This document shows, piece after piece, positions 17,107-26,155 of a stretch of 64,000 nucleotides of DNA. Source of the stretch: Chryseobacterium populi (lineage in GTDB: Bacteria; Bacteroidota; Bacteroidia; Flavobacteriales; Weeksellaceae); assembly GCF_000282115.1 (NCBI RefSeq), contig NZ_AKJY01000032.1, positions 1 to 64,000 of the forward strand. Reading direction: 5' to 3'. A program made the position numbers and the translations under genes. The stretch's first letter is position 1. Each line of letters opens with the position of its first letter. Under the pieces are notes generated by a model. The model saw nothing but the letters and a program-made list of their open reading frames with translations, was not told the DNA's origin and did no database searches.

Positions 17107-17850
17107 TTAATATCCTTCTGATGCGGATTGATTTTTAATTAAAGCTAATGCTGAAGAAGTGCCTATTCTCTTTACTCCCATGTCGATCATTTTCTTGGCA
17201 TCTTCAGGAGTTCTCACCCCACCTGCCGCTTTTACTGAAAGCTTTCCGGCATGATCCAGCATAATTTTTATGCCTTCAAATGTAGCACCGTTCGGCTTAC
17301 CGCCAGTGGTTTCATAAAAACCGGTTGAAGATTTCACAAAAATGTCAGACAGGTTACTTTCAGGGAAATTTTCTTCAGCCCAACGAGAGATTCTTTTGGT
17401 AAGATCGGCAATTTGCCCATCGTTTAAAGCAGCAATTTCGATAATCCATTTTGCTATTTTGTGATGTTGTATACACAGCTGTGTACATTGCACAAATTCT
17501 CTTTCCACCAATTCCAGGTCTCCTTTAAGATAAGCATTGTAATTAATCACAAAATCCAGTTCATCAGCTCCGTCTCTGATTGCTTTTGAGGCTTCTGTTA
17601 ATTTTTCTTCTACAGAACAGGTTCCTTCGTGAAAACCGATCACAGTGCCTACGACAACATTTGAATTTCTTTCCTGAATATACTTTTTGATTTCAGATAC
17701 ATAATCCGGACGAATCATTACGGCAAAAATACCGTTATCGATTGCTTCCTGCGTAAGATCTTTATCTTTCTGTAAAGTTTCACTTTCTGAAATACCGGCC
17801 TGTGCAGGTGTTTTCAAATATGTTGAATCCAAATATTGAGCAATGTTCAT
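17107..17850 (-). CDS. deoC: Deoxyribose-phosphate aldolase
   Basis: 247 residues. Cleaves 2-deoxyribose 5-phosphate into glyceraldehyde 3-phosphate and acetaldehyde in deoxynucleoside catabolism. TIM-barrel with DGADELDFVINY (about 93-104), the Schiff-base lysine Lys173 in FVKSSTGF, and the second active Lys207 in VKAAGGVRT. Length and motifs are typical. It is the last gene of a leftward operon: exonuclease/phosphatase gene, lrp-type regulator, deoC, with only six bases between the regulator stop and this start. Its regulator may be the Lrp-type neighbour. Confidence 0.96.
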   Translation of the reverse strand: MNIAQYLDSTYLKTPAQAGISESETLQKDKDLTQEAIDNGIFAVMIRPDYVSEIKKYIQERNSNVVVGTVIGFHEGTCSVEEKLTEASKAIRDGADELDFVINYNAYLKGDLELVEREFVQCTQLCIQHHKIAKWIIEIAALNDGQIADLTKRISRWAEENFPESNLSDIFVKSSTGFYETTGGKPNGATFEGIKIMLDHAGKLSVKAAGGVRTPEDAKKMIDMGVKRIGTSSALALIKNQSASEGY

Positions 17851-17856
17851 GATTAA

Positions 17857-18327
17857 TTATACTTTCAATTGTCTGTAAATACCTTGTTCCAAAGATATGA
17901 AAGTTTCTGTTCTTGTAACCCCTTTCAGCTTCTGAAGTTTACTAAGGATCTGCATCAGGTGGTCATTGTCTTTACAAAGAACCTTAAGGAAAATAGTATA
18001 ATTTCCTGTGGTGTAATGTGCTTCTACCACTTCATTAACCTCTTTCAGTGATTTTACTACTTCAGGGTAATGACTTGGCTGGTCTAAAAATACCCCGATA
18101 TAAGAGATTACTTTGTAGCCTATCTTCTTAGGATTTAAAAATGAGATTGAATTTTCAATCACTCCCGCGTGTTCAAGCTTTTTAATTCTCTGATGTACAG
18201 CTGTTGTTGAAATTCCTACGTTCTTTGAGATATGGGCTAAAGATGTTTTAGCGTTATCCATCAGCATGTAGATGATTTCCTTGTCAATTGAATCCAGATG
18301 ATAGCTTGTGTTGCTCGAATTTTTCAT
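17857..18327 (-). CDS. Lrp/AsnC-family transcriptional regulator
   Basis: 156 residues from the ATG at 18325-18327. A longer frame upstream would overlap the end of the preceding gene and adds a non-homologous stretch, so I chose the internal Met that precedes NSSNTSYHLDSIDKEI. The N-terminal winged helix reads LDSIDKEIIYMLMDNAKTSL...ISTTAVHQRIKKLE; the C-terminal RAM (amino-acid-binding) domain follows (VISYIGVFLDQ... VVEAHYTTGNYTIFLKVLCKD). Lrp-type proteins sense amino acids and bind DNA as oligomers. Its own site is not visible. It lies in the operon with deoC. Confidence 0.92.
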   Translation of the reverse strand: MKNSSNTSYHLDSIDKEIIYMLMDNAKTSLAHISKNVGISTTAVHQRIKKLEHAGVIENSISFLNPKKIGYKVISYIGVFLDQPSHYPEVVKSLKEVNEVVEAHYTTGNYTIFLKVLCKDNDHLMQILSKLQKLKGVTRTETFISLEQGIYRQLKV

Positions 18328-18349
18328 AATTTTTCTTATATTTATGTTT

Positions 18350-19288
18350 TTACTGTGTTTTACAAATAAAGCGCACAAAAACCGGGAAATGATCACTATA
18401 CCCTCCTAAATACCGTGTACCGGCATATGTTCGGAAAGGCCTGCCTTCAAATTTTCTGTCCCGACTGCTGATTTTTTCAGAACTGAATACTTCAGCGTTC
18501 TGAAATGAAAGAGAAGTATTATCATTGAAAAATGATTCCGATAACATAATCTGATCAAATAGCAATCCGGAGCTGTAATGAAAAGTAGAATACCTTCTGG
18601 TAGAGAATAACTGCTGAAAAGGATTTTCTAAAATCTTTTCATGGTTATTACCGTAGAGAATTTTAATCAAATTTTCATCATCCGGGTTTTCGTTAAAATC
18701 ACCACACAAAACAACATGTTCTTTACTTTCAACAAGATTCAAAATCCGGGTGTGGATTTCGTTCAATATAAAGTCTCTTTTGGGTTTATTAATGTCTTTT
18801 TCTCTCTTTGAGGGAAGGTGAGCGATAAATACATTAATAATCTCTCCTTTATATTTTACTTTTGAATAAAGTACATCTCGGGTTGTGTCATAATTTTCTG
18901 TGTTTTTATCTACAATTTCAAAGAAGAAGGTAATGGCTTCTGAGTCTATTACCTCAACCTTGGCTTTATCATATAACAAAGCAACATCTACTTTTCTTTC
19001 ATCCATAGAATTGTAGTGTACAATGCCGTAATTCTTATTAAAAGGTTCCAATTCAACCAGATCTTCCAGAACTTTCCTTCCGGAAACCTCAGATAAACCT
19101 ATCATTAATGGTAAAACACCATTTTCCTCTTTCATCAATTGAAAAACGTGTGAAATTTTAAAAAGCTTATTCTTATATCTCCTCTCATCCCAGCTTCTCA
19201 ATCCAGATCTTGTAGGATCTAATCTATGCATGGGTTTAGGATCAGGTAAAAATAAATTTTCTACGTTGTAAAAACTGAATAGTTCCAT
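18350..19288 (-). CDS. Endonuclease/exonuclease/phosphatase-family hydrolase
   Basis: 312 residues, no signal peptide, so cytosolic. The EEP fold signatures are visible: FYNVENLF at the start (the metal-contacting Asn), GLSEVSG near residue 64 (metal-binding Glu), IAHLPSKR (catalytic His), LCGDFNENPDD (the GDxN site) and GGYSDHFPVFVRF (the terminal SDH). Substrate cannot be told from sequence: DNA, RNA or phospholipid headgroups are all possible in this superfamily. First gene of the operon with lrp and deoC. Upstream, 19289-19669 is 380 bases of very AT-rich DNA (its promoter region and the 3' end of trmD) in which I see no gene. Confidence 0.88.
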   Translation of the reverse strand: MELFSFYNVENLFLPDPKPMHRLDPTRSGLRSWDERRYKNKLFKISHVFQLMKEENGVLPLMIGLSEVSGRKVLEDLVELEPFNKNYGIVHYNSMDERKVDVALLYDKAKVEVIDSEAITFFFEIVDKNTENYDTTRDVLYSKVKYKGEIINVFIAHLPSKREKDINKPKRDFILNEIHTRILNLVESKEHVVLCGDFNENPDDENLIKILYGNNHEKILENPFQQLFSTRRYSTFHYSSGLLFDQIMLSESFFNDNTSLSFQNAEVFSSEKISSRDRKFEGRPFRTYAGTRYLGGYSDHFPVFVRFICKTQ

Positions 19289-19669
19289 TTACTTACACAC
19301 ATTCACTTTGAAAATTTTAATTTCCTTTTTCTGAATGTAAATTTATTGTTTTTTTTTAAATATGGTTAATTTATTTACAATATATTCAATTTAATTTAAT
19401 GTTAAAAACACCAATATATTAATGAAAATCAGTAATTAAAAAACCTATCTTATATTAAAAATTTTAATCATTTTGAAGCAGCAAGCAATTAAGCAAGATT
19501 AAAATAGTTTATAAAATTCATAAAAATAAGAATAAAATACACAATATAATCATTTTTGATTACTTATTTTAACCATATTTGTTTTAGCAACAATTATTAT
19601 TCCGTTTTTCTGAATAACTTCCTGAGAAGTGAAAAAATATCTTCTGATTAAAGAAATTAACCTCATTAA

Positions 19670-20341
19670 TCAGAGCAGATCGGGGCGTTTTTCTCTGGTA
19701 ATTCTTACGGCTTCATCATGACGCCATTCTTCAATTTTTGCAAAATTACCGCTTAATAAAACTTTAGGTACTTCCAGACCTTTATAATTTTCAGGTCTTG
19801 TATAAATGGGCGGTGATAGAAGATCATCCTGGAAGCTATCTGTTAATGCACTCTGCTCATCATTCAATACTCCGGGAATTAATCTGATAATGGAATCTGC
19901 TAAAACACAGGCAGCAAGCTCGCCGCCGGTAAGCACATAATCTCCTATTGAAATTTCTTTGGTAATATGCAATTCTCTAACCCTCTGGTCGATGCCTTTG
20001 TAGTGGCCACACAGAAAGATTAAATTGTTTTTTATAGAAAAAGAATTGGCTATTTTCTGGTTTAAAGTAACACCGTCCGGTGTTAAGTAGACCACCTCAT
20101 CATAAGTTCTCTGCGATTTAAGTTCTGAGATGCAGTTATCCAACGGCTCTACCATCATTACCATTCCGGCACCGCCACCGTAGGGCTCGTCATCTATCTG
20201 TCTGTGCTTATTTATAGCCCAGTCTCTCAGATGATGAAAATGTACTTCAGCCAGCCCTTTATCCATTGCCCTTCTTAAAATAGAAGTCTTAAACGGGCTC
20301 TCCATCAATTCCGGAAGTACGCTTATTATATCAATTCTCAT
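19670..20341 (-). CDS. trmD: tRNA (guanine37-N1)-methyltransferase
   Basis: 223 residues. Methylates G37 next to the anticodon using S-adenosylmethionine, preventing +1 frameshifting; cytosolic dimer with a SPOUT knot. Motifs: [10 protein letters not shown] at the N-terminus, [30 protein letters not shown] and the knot segment [17 protein letters not shown]-terminal [19 protein letters not shown] is typical. It overlaps the stop of the NDH-2 gene by four bases (ATGA), so the two are translationally coupled, an unusual partner for trmD, which in many bacteria sits with rimM and rplS. Confidence 0.96.
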   Translation of the reverse strand: MRIDIISVLPELMESPFKTSILRRAMDKGLAEVHFHHLRDWAINKHRQIDDEPYGGGAGMVMMVEPLDNCISELKSQRTYDEVVYLTPDGVTLNQKIANSFSIKNNLIFLCGHYKGIDQRVRELHITKEISIGDYVLTGGELAACVLADSIIRLIPGVLNDEQSALTDSFQDDLLSPPIYTRPENYKGLEVPKVLLSGNFAKIEEWRHDEAVRITREKRPDLL

Positions 20342-21600
20342 TGTAATGTTCTGTTTTTCTTATTAGGTAAAATAATTAGTCTTAAGGATGAATCTTTATT
20401 AAAATAACTCCACATCCAGTTGAAAAAAACAGCAAGTTTATTTCTTACACTCAAAATTAGCATTAAGTGTAAAAACATCCAAAAATACCAGGCAAAGAAG
20501 CCCTGGAATCTGATGAAAGGTAAATCCACAACTGCTCTGTGTTTTCCAATGGTTGCTAAAGAGCCTTTATCATCATATTCGTATTCTTTCCATTCACCAG
20601 CTGTTTTCTTTAAAAAATTCTTACCTAAATTTTTAGCCTGGTTAATCGCTACATTTGCAACCTGAGGGTGACCCTGAGGATATTTTGGAGTTTCCATGTA
20701 GGCTATATCCCCGATTGCATAAATATTGTCGTAACCTTTAACTTTATTATACCGGTCAACTATATATCTGTTTCTGATTAATTTTTCCTGCGGAAATCCA
20801 TCCACCACATTTCCGGTAACTCCGGCAGCCCAGATGACGTTGTTGGACGGGATTTGTTTTCCACTCTTCGTCATTACTTTATCTCCATCATATTCCGTAA
20901 CAACTTCTCCACTCAGGAAGGTAACACCAAGCTCCTTAAGATACTGTTCAGACTTTTTCTGGGCTTCGTCACTCATTACAGCCAGTGGTTTTTCTGTGGA
21001 ACTTACCAGAATAATTTTAAGCTGATCAAAATTCATGAAAGGATAATCCCTGGGAAGAATCTCTTTTTTCATCTCAGCAAAAGCCCCGGCCAGCTCTACC
21101 CCGGTAGGCCCGCTTCCAACAATGACAATATTCCAGTTTCCGTCATCACTCCGGCTTTTTTCGATAATCAGTTTTTCAAAAGTCATTAAAACATGATTTC
21201 TGATGCTTATGGCTTCCTGGGTATTTTTCATTCCGAAAGCTTTACTTTCAAGATCCTGGTTTCCGAAAAAATTAGTTTTACATCCTGTGGCAATGATTAA
21301 TTTATCATAGGTAAATTCAGCTTCGTCTGTAATGACTTTATTATGTACAGGATCAATTTCCTTTACTTCTGTCATCCGAAACTGTGTATTTCTTGATTGC
21401 TGGAAAATTTTCCTGAATGGAAATGAAATATTGGAAGGCTCTATCCTTCCGCACGCTACCTGATAAAAAAGCGGCTGAAACATATGATGATTCACCCTAT
21501 CCAAAACAATTACTTTTTTATTTTTATTATTTAATGTTTTCGCAAGTTGCAGTCCCGCAAAACCACCTCCTATGATAATGATCTTTTCGCGTGTTTCCAT
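20338..21600 (-). CDS. NAD(P)/FAD oxidoreductase, type II NADH dehydrogenase
   Basis: 420 residues starting [17 protein letters not shown] three codons upstream lies inside the -7 box and is discarded. FAD site GGGFAG at 11-16, NADH site GSGPTG at 162-167, and the FAD-contacting YAIGDIA near residue 295. The C-terminal region ([16 protein letters not shown] and a second hydrophobic stretch) is an amphipathic or membrane-attached tail as in NDH-2 enzymes. It would pass electrons from NADH to menaquinone at the inner membrane without pumping protons. Promoter is nearly leaderless; trmD follows with a four-base overlap. Divergent from the GH25 gene. Confidence 0.93.
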   Translation of the reverse strand: METREKIIIIGGGFAGLQLAKTLNNKNKKVIVLDRVNHHMFQPLFYQVACGRIEPSNISFPFRKIFQQSRNTQFRMTEVKEIDPVHNKVITDEAEFTYDKLIIATGCKTNFFGNQDLESKAFGMKNTQEAISIRNHVLMTFEKLIIEKSRSDDGNWNIVIVGSGPTGVELAGAFAEMKKEILPRDYPFMNFDQLKIILVSSTEKPLAVMSDEAQKKSEQYLKELGVTFLSGEVVTEYDGDKVMTKSGKQIPSNNVIWAAGVTGNVVDGFPQEKLIRNRYIVDRYNKVKGYDNIYAIGDIAYMETPKYPQGHPQVANVAINQAKNLGKNFLKKTAGEWKEYEYDDKGSLATIGKHRAVVDLPFIRFQGFFAWYFWMFLHLMLILSVRNKLAVFFNWMWSYFNKDSSLRLIILPNKKNRTLQ

Positions 21601-21606
21601 AATACA

Positions 21607-21614
21607 CAAATTTA
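21607..21614 (-). promoter_or_regulatory. -7 box TAAATTTG of the NDH-2/trmD operon, near-leaderless
   Basis: Read on the minus strand it is TAAATTTG followed by six bases and the ATG at 21600. A TTG at 21609 is part of this box. Confidence 0.65.
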
Positions 21615-21648
21615 CTGATTTTATTTAGCATTTTAGTTGTCAAAAAGT

Positions 21649-21656
21649 TAGTTTTG
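21649..21656 (+). promoter_or_regulatory. -7 box TAGTTTTG of the GH25 gene
   Basis: Exact TAnnTTTG, nine bases before the ATG at 21666. A TTG at 21654 is within the box, so the ATG is preferred. The two divergent -7 boxes are 35 bases apart. Confidence 0.6.
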
Positions 21657-21665
21657 CAAAACTTT

Positions 21666-22529
21666 ATGACACAAAAGAAATACACCAAAAAAACGGCCAG
21701 AAATGTTCATAAACAAAGACGGAAGAATTATTTTTTCCGTAGAAAAATCGTACTGGCAATTCTTATTATCACATTGATTGGGACCGGGTTGTATTTGAAG
21801 CAGTCTGTCAGCTATTATTACGCTCTTTATTTCAATAAATTCATTCATAAAAAGCTTCATAATAATGAAACCGAATCATTAAGGATCCAGAAAATACTGG
21901 GGAATAACCTCGATAAGACGTATGGTTTTGATGTCTCCCATTACCAGAATAAAGAAGATATAAAATGGGACAGCCTGAGTATCGGAAATAAAACCATCCC
22001 ACTGGAATTTGTTGTCATGCGGGCGACTATGGGAAACAGAAATGCAGATAAACATTTTAACGAATTCTGGGAGCAGGCAAAGAAACATGAGTTGATCCGC
22101 GGAGCCTATCATTTTTACCGGGCAGATGAAGACCCGATTATTCAGGCCAATAATTTTCTGGCGAATGTAAAGTTGGAAAGCGGTGACCTGCCTCCTATTT
22201 TAGATATTGAAAAAATCCCAAAGCGTAAAACCAATAAAAAGCTGATTGAAGACCTGAAAGTCTGGTGTAAGATTGTAGAGGAAACCTATGGTGAAAAACC
22301 GATCATCTACACTTATTATCACTATTATAAAGATTTCCTGAAAGGTGAATTTGATGATTACCCGCTCTGGCTGGCCAATTACAATGATGTGCCTTCTCCG
22401 TCTCCTAACAGCAGCTGGGATTTCTGGCAGTTTACAGAAAACGGGATTGTGCACGGAATTAATACCAAAGTGGATCTCGATCTCTACAATGGCAGCTTGT
22501 GGTCTTTGAAAGGATTAACTTTAGATTAA
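21666..22529 (+). CDS. GH25 muramidase (lysozyme-like), membrane anchored
   Basis: 287 residues. A basic N-terminus (about 25 residues) and one membrane segment (about 27-45) anchor it in the inner membrane with the catalytic domain outside the cytosol. The GH25 domain starts at GFDVSHYQ (87-94, catalytic-face Asp), includes FVVMRATMG, GAYHFYRADEDP, and LDIEK at about 180-184 with the catalytic Asp/Glu pair, and ends with WDFWQFTENG. GH25 enzymes cut the beta-1,4 bond between MurNAc and GlcNAc in peptidoglycan. The role is probably wall remodelling. Its stop lies two bases from the end of the convergent hydrolase remnant. Confidence 0.9.
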   Translation: MTQKKYTKKTARNVHKQRRKNYFFRRKIVLAILIITLIGTGLYLKQSVSYYYALYFNKFIHKKLHNNETESLRIQKILGNNLDKTYGFDVSHYQNKEDIKWDSLSIGNKTIPLEFVVMRATMGNRNADKHFNEFWEQAKKHELIRGAYHFYRADEDPIIQANNFLANVKLESGDLPPILDIEKIPKRKTNKKLIEDLKVWCKIVEETYGEKPIIYTYYHYYKDFLKGEFDDYPLWLANYNDVPSPSPNSSWDFWQFTENGIVHGINTKVDLDLYNGSLWSLKGLTLD

Positions 22530-22530
22530 A

Positions 22531-22752
22531 TTATTTTTTCAGGAACTCCAATATGTCCTGATTAAGGTTTCCGGGGGCATATAGAATCATGTGCGTTGCA
22601 CCTTTATAGATCCTAAGTTCAGCGTGAAGAATCTGTTTCACGATAAACTCTGTGTGCTCCTGTTTGATAACATCTTTTTCACCGGCAATCACCAGAACAG
22701 GGTTTTGGATTTTACTCAATGAATTTTTTCTGATATCCGGTTCCTTCCGCAT
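22531..22752 (-). pseudogene. C-terminal remnant of an alpha/beta hydrolase
   Basis: The 73-residue frame reads like the last quarter of an alpha/beta hydrolase: NPVLVIAGEKDVI (strand with the catalytic Asp) and GATHMILY (catalytic His near the C-terminus), ending LEFLKK. The cap region and the nucleophile elbow GxSxG are absent, and I find no such motif in any frame in the 190 bases upstream. So it is most likely a 5'-truncated gene. It abuts the GH25 gene tail to tail, with one base between the two frames. Not expected to be active. Confidence 0.65.
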
Positions 22753-22913
22753 TATTTTTAAAAGCTTTATTTGTCTTATTGAAAGACATAACAGCTTATG
22801 AAAATTAGATCCTGTTTAGTTAAATTTATGGTAAATATTCCTTATTAACCGGTAATATCTGTCAGCAGTTTATCAGCCTATCAGAAATATTTATTCTTAA
22901 GGTTTAAATATTC

Positions 22914-22921
22914 GTATTTTC
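22914..22921 (+). promoter_or_regulatory. Probable -7 box TATTTTCG of the ABC-F gene
   Basis: One mismatch to TAnnTTTG, 23 bases before the ATG at 22945. Confidence 0.4.
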
Positions 22922-22944
22922 GCGCTACGAAATCTTTATAAGAA

Positions 22945-24846
22945 ATGAACTACGTTGCTGCAGAAAATCTCACCAAATCTTACGGAATAAAAGTCTTATT
23001 CGAAAACATCTCTTTCAATATCAACGAGGGTGACAAAATCGCTATCGTCGCCAAAAATGGAAGCGGAAAATCTACTTTATTGAAAATCCTGATGGGTAAA
23101 GAGATTGCTGACAGCGGAAATGTTATCATTAATAAAGATATCCAGGTGGTTTTATTTGATCAGGAGATTGAATATGATCCCCAGCTTACCGTTGATGAAT
23201 TTATGATGACTTTAGATTCAAAGCCTATTCTTGCGCTTAAAAATTACCATGAGTCTTTACACTCTACAGATCATGATTTCATTGAAAAAGCATTGACGGA
23301 AATGGAAGTTCACAAAGCCTGGGATCTTGAAAATGAAATGAAACAAATCCTGTCACAGCTGAAAATAACTGACCTTGAAGCCAAAATGGGAACGCTTTCC
23401 GGAGGACAGATCAAACGTGTTGCATTGGCAAAACTATTGACGGAGACCAGAGCAGAGCACCGCCATACCCTTTTGATCATGGATGAGCCTACCAACCATC
23501 TTGATGTAGAAATGGTAGAATGGCTTGAAAACTATTTAAGTAAGGCTAAAATCACTTTATTACTGGTAACCCACGACCGGTATTTCCTGGACAGTGTCTG
23601 TGATATCATCTGGGAAATGGAAGATAAAAACCTGTACGTTCACAACGGTTCTTACGCTACCTATCTGGAGAACAAAATGATTCGTGAGGACAATTTAAAT
23701 GCAACTATTGATAAAGCCAACAACCTTTACAGAAAGGAACTGGAATGGATGCGAAGACAGCCCAAAGCCAGAACTACAAAATCAAAAAGCAGGATCGATT
23801 CTTTTTACGAAACCGAAAAAGTGGCCAAAACCGATACCAGAAAACAGGCCCTGGAACTCGGCTTTGAAATGAAAAGACTGGGAAATAAAGTCCTTGAACT
23901 TAAAGGTATTGATAAAAGCTTCGGAGATAAAGTTTTATTGAAAGATTTCAGCTATCAGTTTCAGCGTGGTGAAAAAGTAGGAATTGTAGGAAAAAACGGA
24001 GCCGGGAAATCTACGCTTTTAAATATCATCCAGGGATTTGAAAAAGCTGATAAGGGAGAGATTGAAACAGGAGAAACAATTTCTTTCGGTTATTTTTCCC
24101 AAAAAGGATTGACCTATAAAGAAGATGAAAGAGTTATTGATTTTATTAAAGAAATTGCAGAGTTTTATCCTTTAGCCAATGGAAAAAGCTTGTCTGCATC
24201 CCAGTTTTTAAGATTATTCTTATTTGATGACCAGACCCAGTACTCCCCTATTTCGAAATTATCGGGAGGTGAAAAAAGAAGGCTGCATCTGATGTACATT
24301 CTTTATCAGAATCCTAATTTCCTGATTTTCGATGAGCCTACGAATGATCTTGACCTCCCTACTTTAACGGTTCTTGAAAATTTTCTGCAACAGTTTCAGG
24401 GATCATTAATTATTGTTTCTCACGACAGGTATTTTATGGATCGGATTGTAGATCATATTTTAGCTTTTGAAGGGAAAGGAAAAATAAAGGATTTCATTGG
24501 AAACTTCTCAGAATACAGGGAAGCAAAAAGCCGTGAAGATGCTCTGGAAAAAAATACGGTTTCAAAACCGGAACCAGTTAAAGAAAACATTTCCGTTTCA
24601 ACCGCTTCTCCAATCAATTCTAAAAAGAGAAAGCTTTCATTTAAAGAGCAAAGAGAACTTGAAATGATTGAGAAAGAAATGCCTGAGCTGGAAGTACAAC
24701 GCGGAAAAATTCTGGATCAGCTCAACAACGAAGCTGATTATGAAAAAATTTCAAAGCTTTCCGCAGACCTGGAAACCATTTCCGGAAAACTTGAAAATCA
24801 TGAGCTGAGATGGCTCGAGCTTCAGGAAATTCTTGGGGAAGGGTAA
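22945..24846 (+). CDS. ABC-F family ATPase (Uup-like)
   Basis: 633 residues, soluble, with two ABC domains and no membrane part. First Walker A AKNGSGKST at 36-44 (Ala in place of the usual first Gly), signature LSGGQ and Walker B IMDEPTNHLD; second Walker A GKNGAGKST, signature LSGGEKRR and FDEPTNDLD. The linker carries WMRRQPKARTTKSKSR, the basic region typical of ABC-F proteins, and the last 80 residues form a charged coiled coil (RELEMIEKEMPELE...) as in Uup/EttA relatives. ABC-F proteins bind the ribosome E site or DNA branch points and help resolve stalls. The C-terminal coiled coil favours Uup. An antibiotic-resistance role is not indicated. Confidence 0.92.
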   Translation: MNYVAAENLTKSYGIKVLFENISFNINEGDKIAIVAKNGSGKSTLLKILMGKEIADSGNVIINKDIQVVLFDQEIEYDPQLTVDEFMMTLDSKPILALKNYHESLHSTDHDFIEKALTEMEVHKAWDLENEMKQILSQLKITDLEAKMGTLSGGQIKRVALAKLLTETRAEHRHTLLIMDEPTNHLDVEMVEWLENYLSKAKITLLLVTHDRYFLDSVCDIIWEMEDKNLYVHNGSYATYLENKMIREDNLNATIDKANNLYRKELEWMRRQPKARTTKSKSRIDSFYETEKVAKTDTRKQALELGFEMKRLGNKVLELKGIDKSFGDKVLLKDFSYQFQRGEKVGIVGKNGAGKSTLLNIIQGFEKADKGEIETGETISFGYFSQKGLTYKEDERVIDFIKEIAEFYPLANGKSLSASQFLRLFLFDDQTQYSPISKLSGGEKRRLHLMYILYQNPNFLIFDEPTNDLDLPTLTVLENFLQQFQGSLIIVSHDRYFMDRIVDHILAFEGKGKIKDFIGNFSEYREAKSREDALEKNTVSKPEPVKENISVSTASPINSKKRKLSFKEQRELEMIEKEMPELEVQRGKILDQLNNEADYEKISKLSADLETISGKLENHELRWLELQEILGEG

Positions 24847-24851
24847 TAATA

Positions 24852-24942
24852 GTTATGAGTGAAAAGTTATGAATTATGAGCCGGGTGCTATTTACTCAGA
24901 ACAAAACTCATAACTTCTCACTCATAACTCATAACTCATAAC
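24852..24942. repeat. Inverted repeat with a TCATAAC heptamer array
   Basis: The 21-mer at 24852-24872 (GTTATGAGTGAAAAGTTATGA) returns as its reverse complement at 24908-24928 with a single mismatch. The right arm runs into three tandem TCATAAC units at 24922-24942. It lies between the convergent ABC-F and oxidoreductase genes and could form a large hairpin acting as a terminator. It looks like a dispersed intergenic repeat. Confidence 0.7.
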
Positions 24943-24945
24943 TTA

Positions 24946-26004
24946 CTAAGAAAGCATTATAATTTTCCCTTCCTGAGAGCTTTTCCAGGCAGCATCGATA
25001 ATTTTCATATTTTGAATGACCTCTTTTCCGGGAGACGGAAGCGCATATCCGAAAACAATATGTTCATAGATTTCCTGATAATAATTCATATAGTTCCCAG
25101 GCTCACTCAAAGTCAGAATTCTTTCTGTTTCTTTATTGTCATTGAGGAAGTTTAAAATTCCGTCAGGATCTTTCAGAGGAATGGTCCAGTCTTTTCCATA
25201 CGCCGGAATTGCTCCCGATACCAACTCATTTTCCTGATTATCTGTCCTTTCCTGTAAAAAACTACCCCGGTCACCATGAATAATATAGGCATAATGAGCT
25301 TCTTTACTAAATACTGAAGATTTTAGCCTTACTCTAAGATCATTTTTATAGAATAGCAGAATTTCAAAATAATCATTCGCAAATTCGCTTCCTTTCATTG
25401 AAAAAACATCTGCAAAAAGCTTCTCAGGGAAGCCGAAATACTGTACCGCCTGATCCACTAAATGAGCGCCAAGATCATGAAGAGATCCTGAACCTGTCTG
25501 CTGTGGATTTTCTTTATGCTGTTTTCCACTTGGCTCAGTACGGAATCTGTCAAACCTTAGCTCTGCTTCTTTTACATCACCAATTTTTTTATCATCAAGA
25601 ACTTTCTGAACCTGAAGAAAATCTCTGTCGAATCTCCTGTTCTGATAAACACTTAAAAACAGACCTTTTTCTTCTGCCAGTTTCACCAGTTCTTCCGCTT
25701 CTGAAACATCTACGGTAAAAGGTTTTTCTACAACAACATGCTTTCCCGCTTCCAGAGCCATTTTAGCATATTCAAAATGAGTCTGAACAGGTGTATTGAC
25801 TACAGCCACTTCTATATCCGCATTTTTCAGCATATCTTCTACTGAATGGTAGATGGTTGCATCGGGATATTTCTCTTTAGATTCTTCTTTACTCCTTTCC
25901 ACTATGGCCGATATAAAAAATCCCGGATGTTCTTTTAAAAAGGGGGCATGAAAAACCTTACCGCTCATTCCAAAGGCACAAAGACCAATTTTCACTAATT
26001 GCAT
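24946..26004 (-). CDS. Gfo/Idh/MocA-family NAD(P)-dependent oxidoreductase
   Basis: 352 residues, cytosolic. The N-terminal Rossmann fold begins VKIGLCAFGMSGKVFHAPFL and includes the DIEVAVVNTPVQTH and HVVVEKPFT segments (EKP motif with the conserved Lys). The C-terminal domain contains GSGSLHDLGAHLVDQAVQYFG, the HDLGxHxxD helix carrying the active-site Asp and His. Family members oxidise sugars, inositol or related polyols; the substrate cannot be read from sequence. An exact -7 box lies 15 bases upstream of the ATG. Transcribed alone. Confidence 0.92.
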   Translation of the reverse strand: MQLVKIGLCAFGMSGKVFHAPFLKEHPGFFISAIVERSKEESKEKYPDATIYHSVEDMLKNADIEVAVVNTPVQTHFEYAKMALEAGKHVVVEKPFTVDVSEAEELVKLAEEKGLFLSVYQNRRFDRDFLQVQKVLDDKKIGDVKEAELRFDRFRTEPSGKQHKENPQQTGSGSLHDLGAHLVDQAVQYFGFPEKLFADVFSMKGSEFANDYFEILLFYKNDLRVRLKSSVFSKEAHYAYIIHGDRGSFLQERTDNQENELVSGAIPAYGKDWTIPLKDPDGILNFLNDNKETERILTLSEPGNYMNYYQEIYEHIVFGYALPSPGKEVIQNMKIIDAAWKSSQEGKIIMLS

Positions 26005-26018
26005 ACTCTATTTTTTTA

Positions 26019-26026
26019 CAAATATA
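26019..26026 (-). promoter_or_regulatory. -7 box TATATTTG of the Gfo/Idh/MocA gene
   Basis: Exact TAnnTTTG on the minus strand, 14 bases before the ATG at 26004. Confidence 0.55.
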
Positions 26027-26124
26027 TTTATAAAAGAGTTTCTTTTTTCTTTAAAGAATCTATGATTTCTATAGCAATTACCCATCATCTAAAAAACATG
26101 ACAAAAATCAGGGCATTTATTTAT

Positions 26125-26137
26125 ATTTAGTCTAAAT
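26125..26137. promoter_or_regulatory. Palindrome ATTTAGTCTAAAT, candidate metal-regulator operator
   Basis: Six-base arms ATTTAG/CTAAAT around one T, seven bases upstream of the -7 box of the TonB receptor gene. Position and symmetry suit a repressor site; iron control is inferred from the gene downstream. Confidence 0.5.
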
Positions 26138-26143
26138 TATACT

Positions 26144-26151
26144 TACTTTTG
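26144..26151 (+). promoter_or_regulatory. -7 box TACTTTTG of the TonB receptor gene
   Basis: Exact TAnnTTTG, 33 bases before the ATG at 26185, between two inverted repeats. Confidence 0.6.
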
Positions 26152-26155
26152 CGCC

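Noticed and set aside
18328..18396. N-terminal extension of the Lrp-type regulator
   Set aside because: It overlaps the preceding gene and adds residues foreign to the family; the internal ATG gives the normal length.
22945..24846. Antibiotic-resistance ABC-F protein
   Set aside because: The C-terminal coiled coil and the general layout fit housekeeping Uup-type proteins; no resistance-type extended interdomain linker was seen.
24852..24942. CRISPR-like array from the repeated TCATAAC units
   Set aside because: The units are seven bases long and contiguous without spacers, and no cas genes are present.
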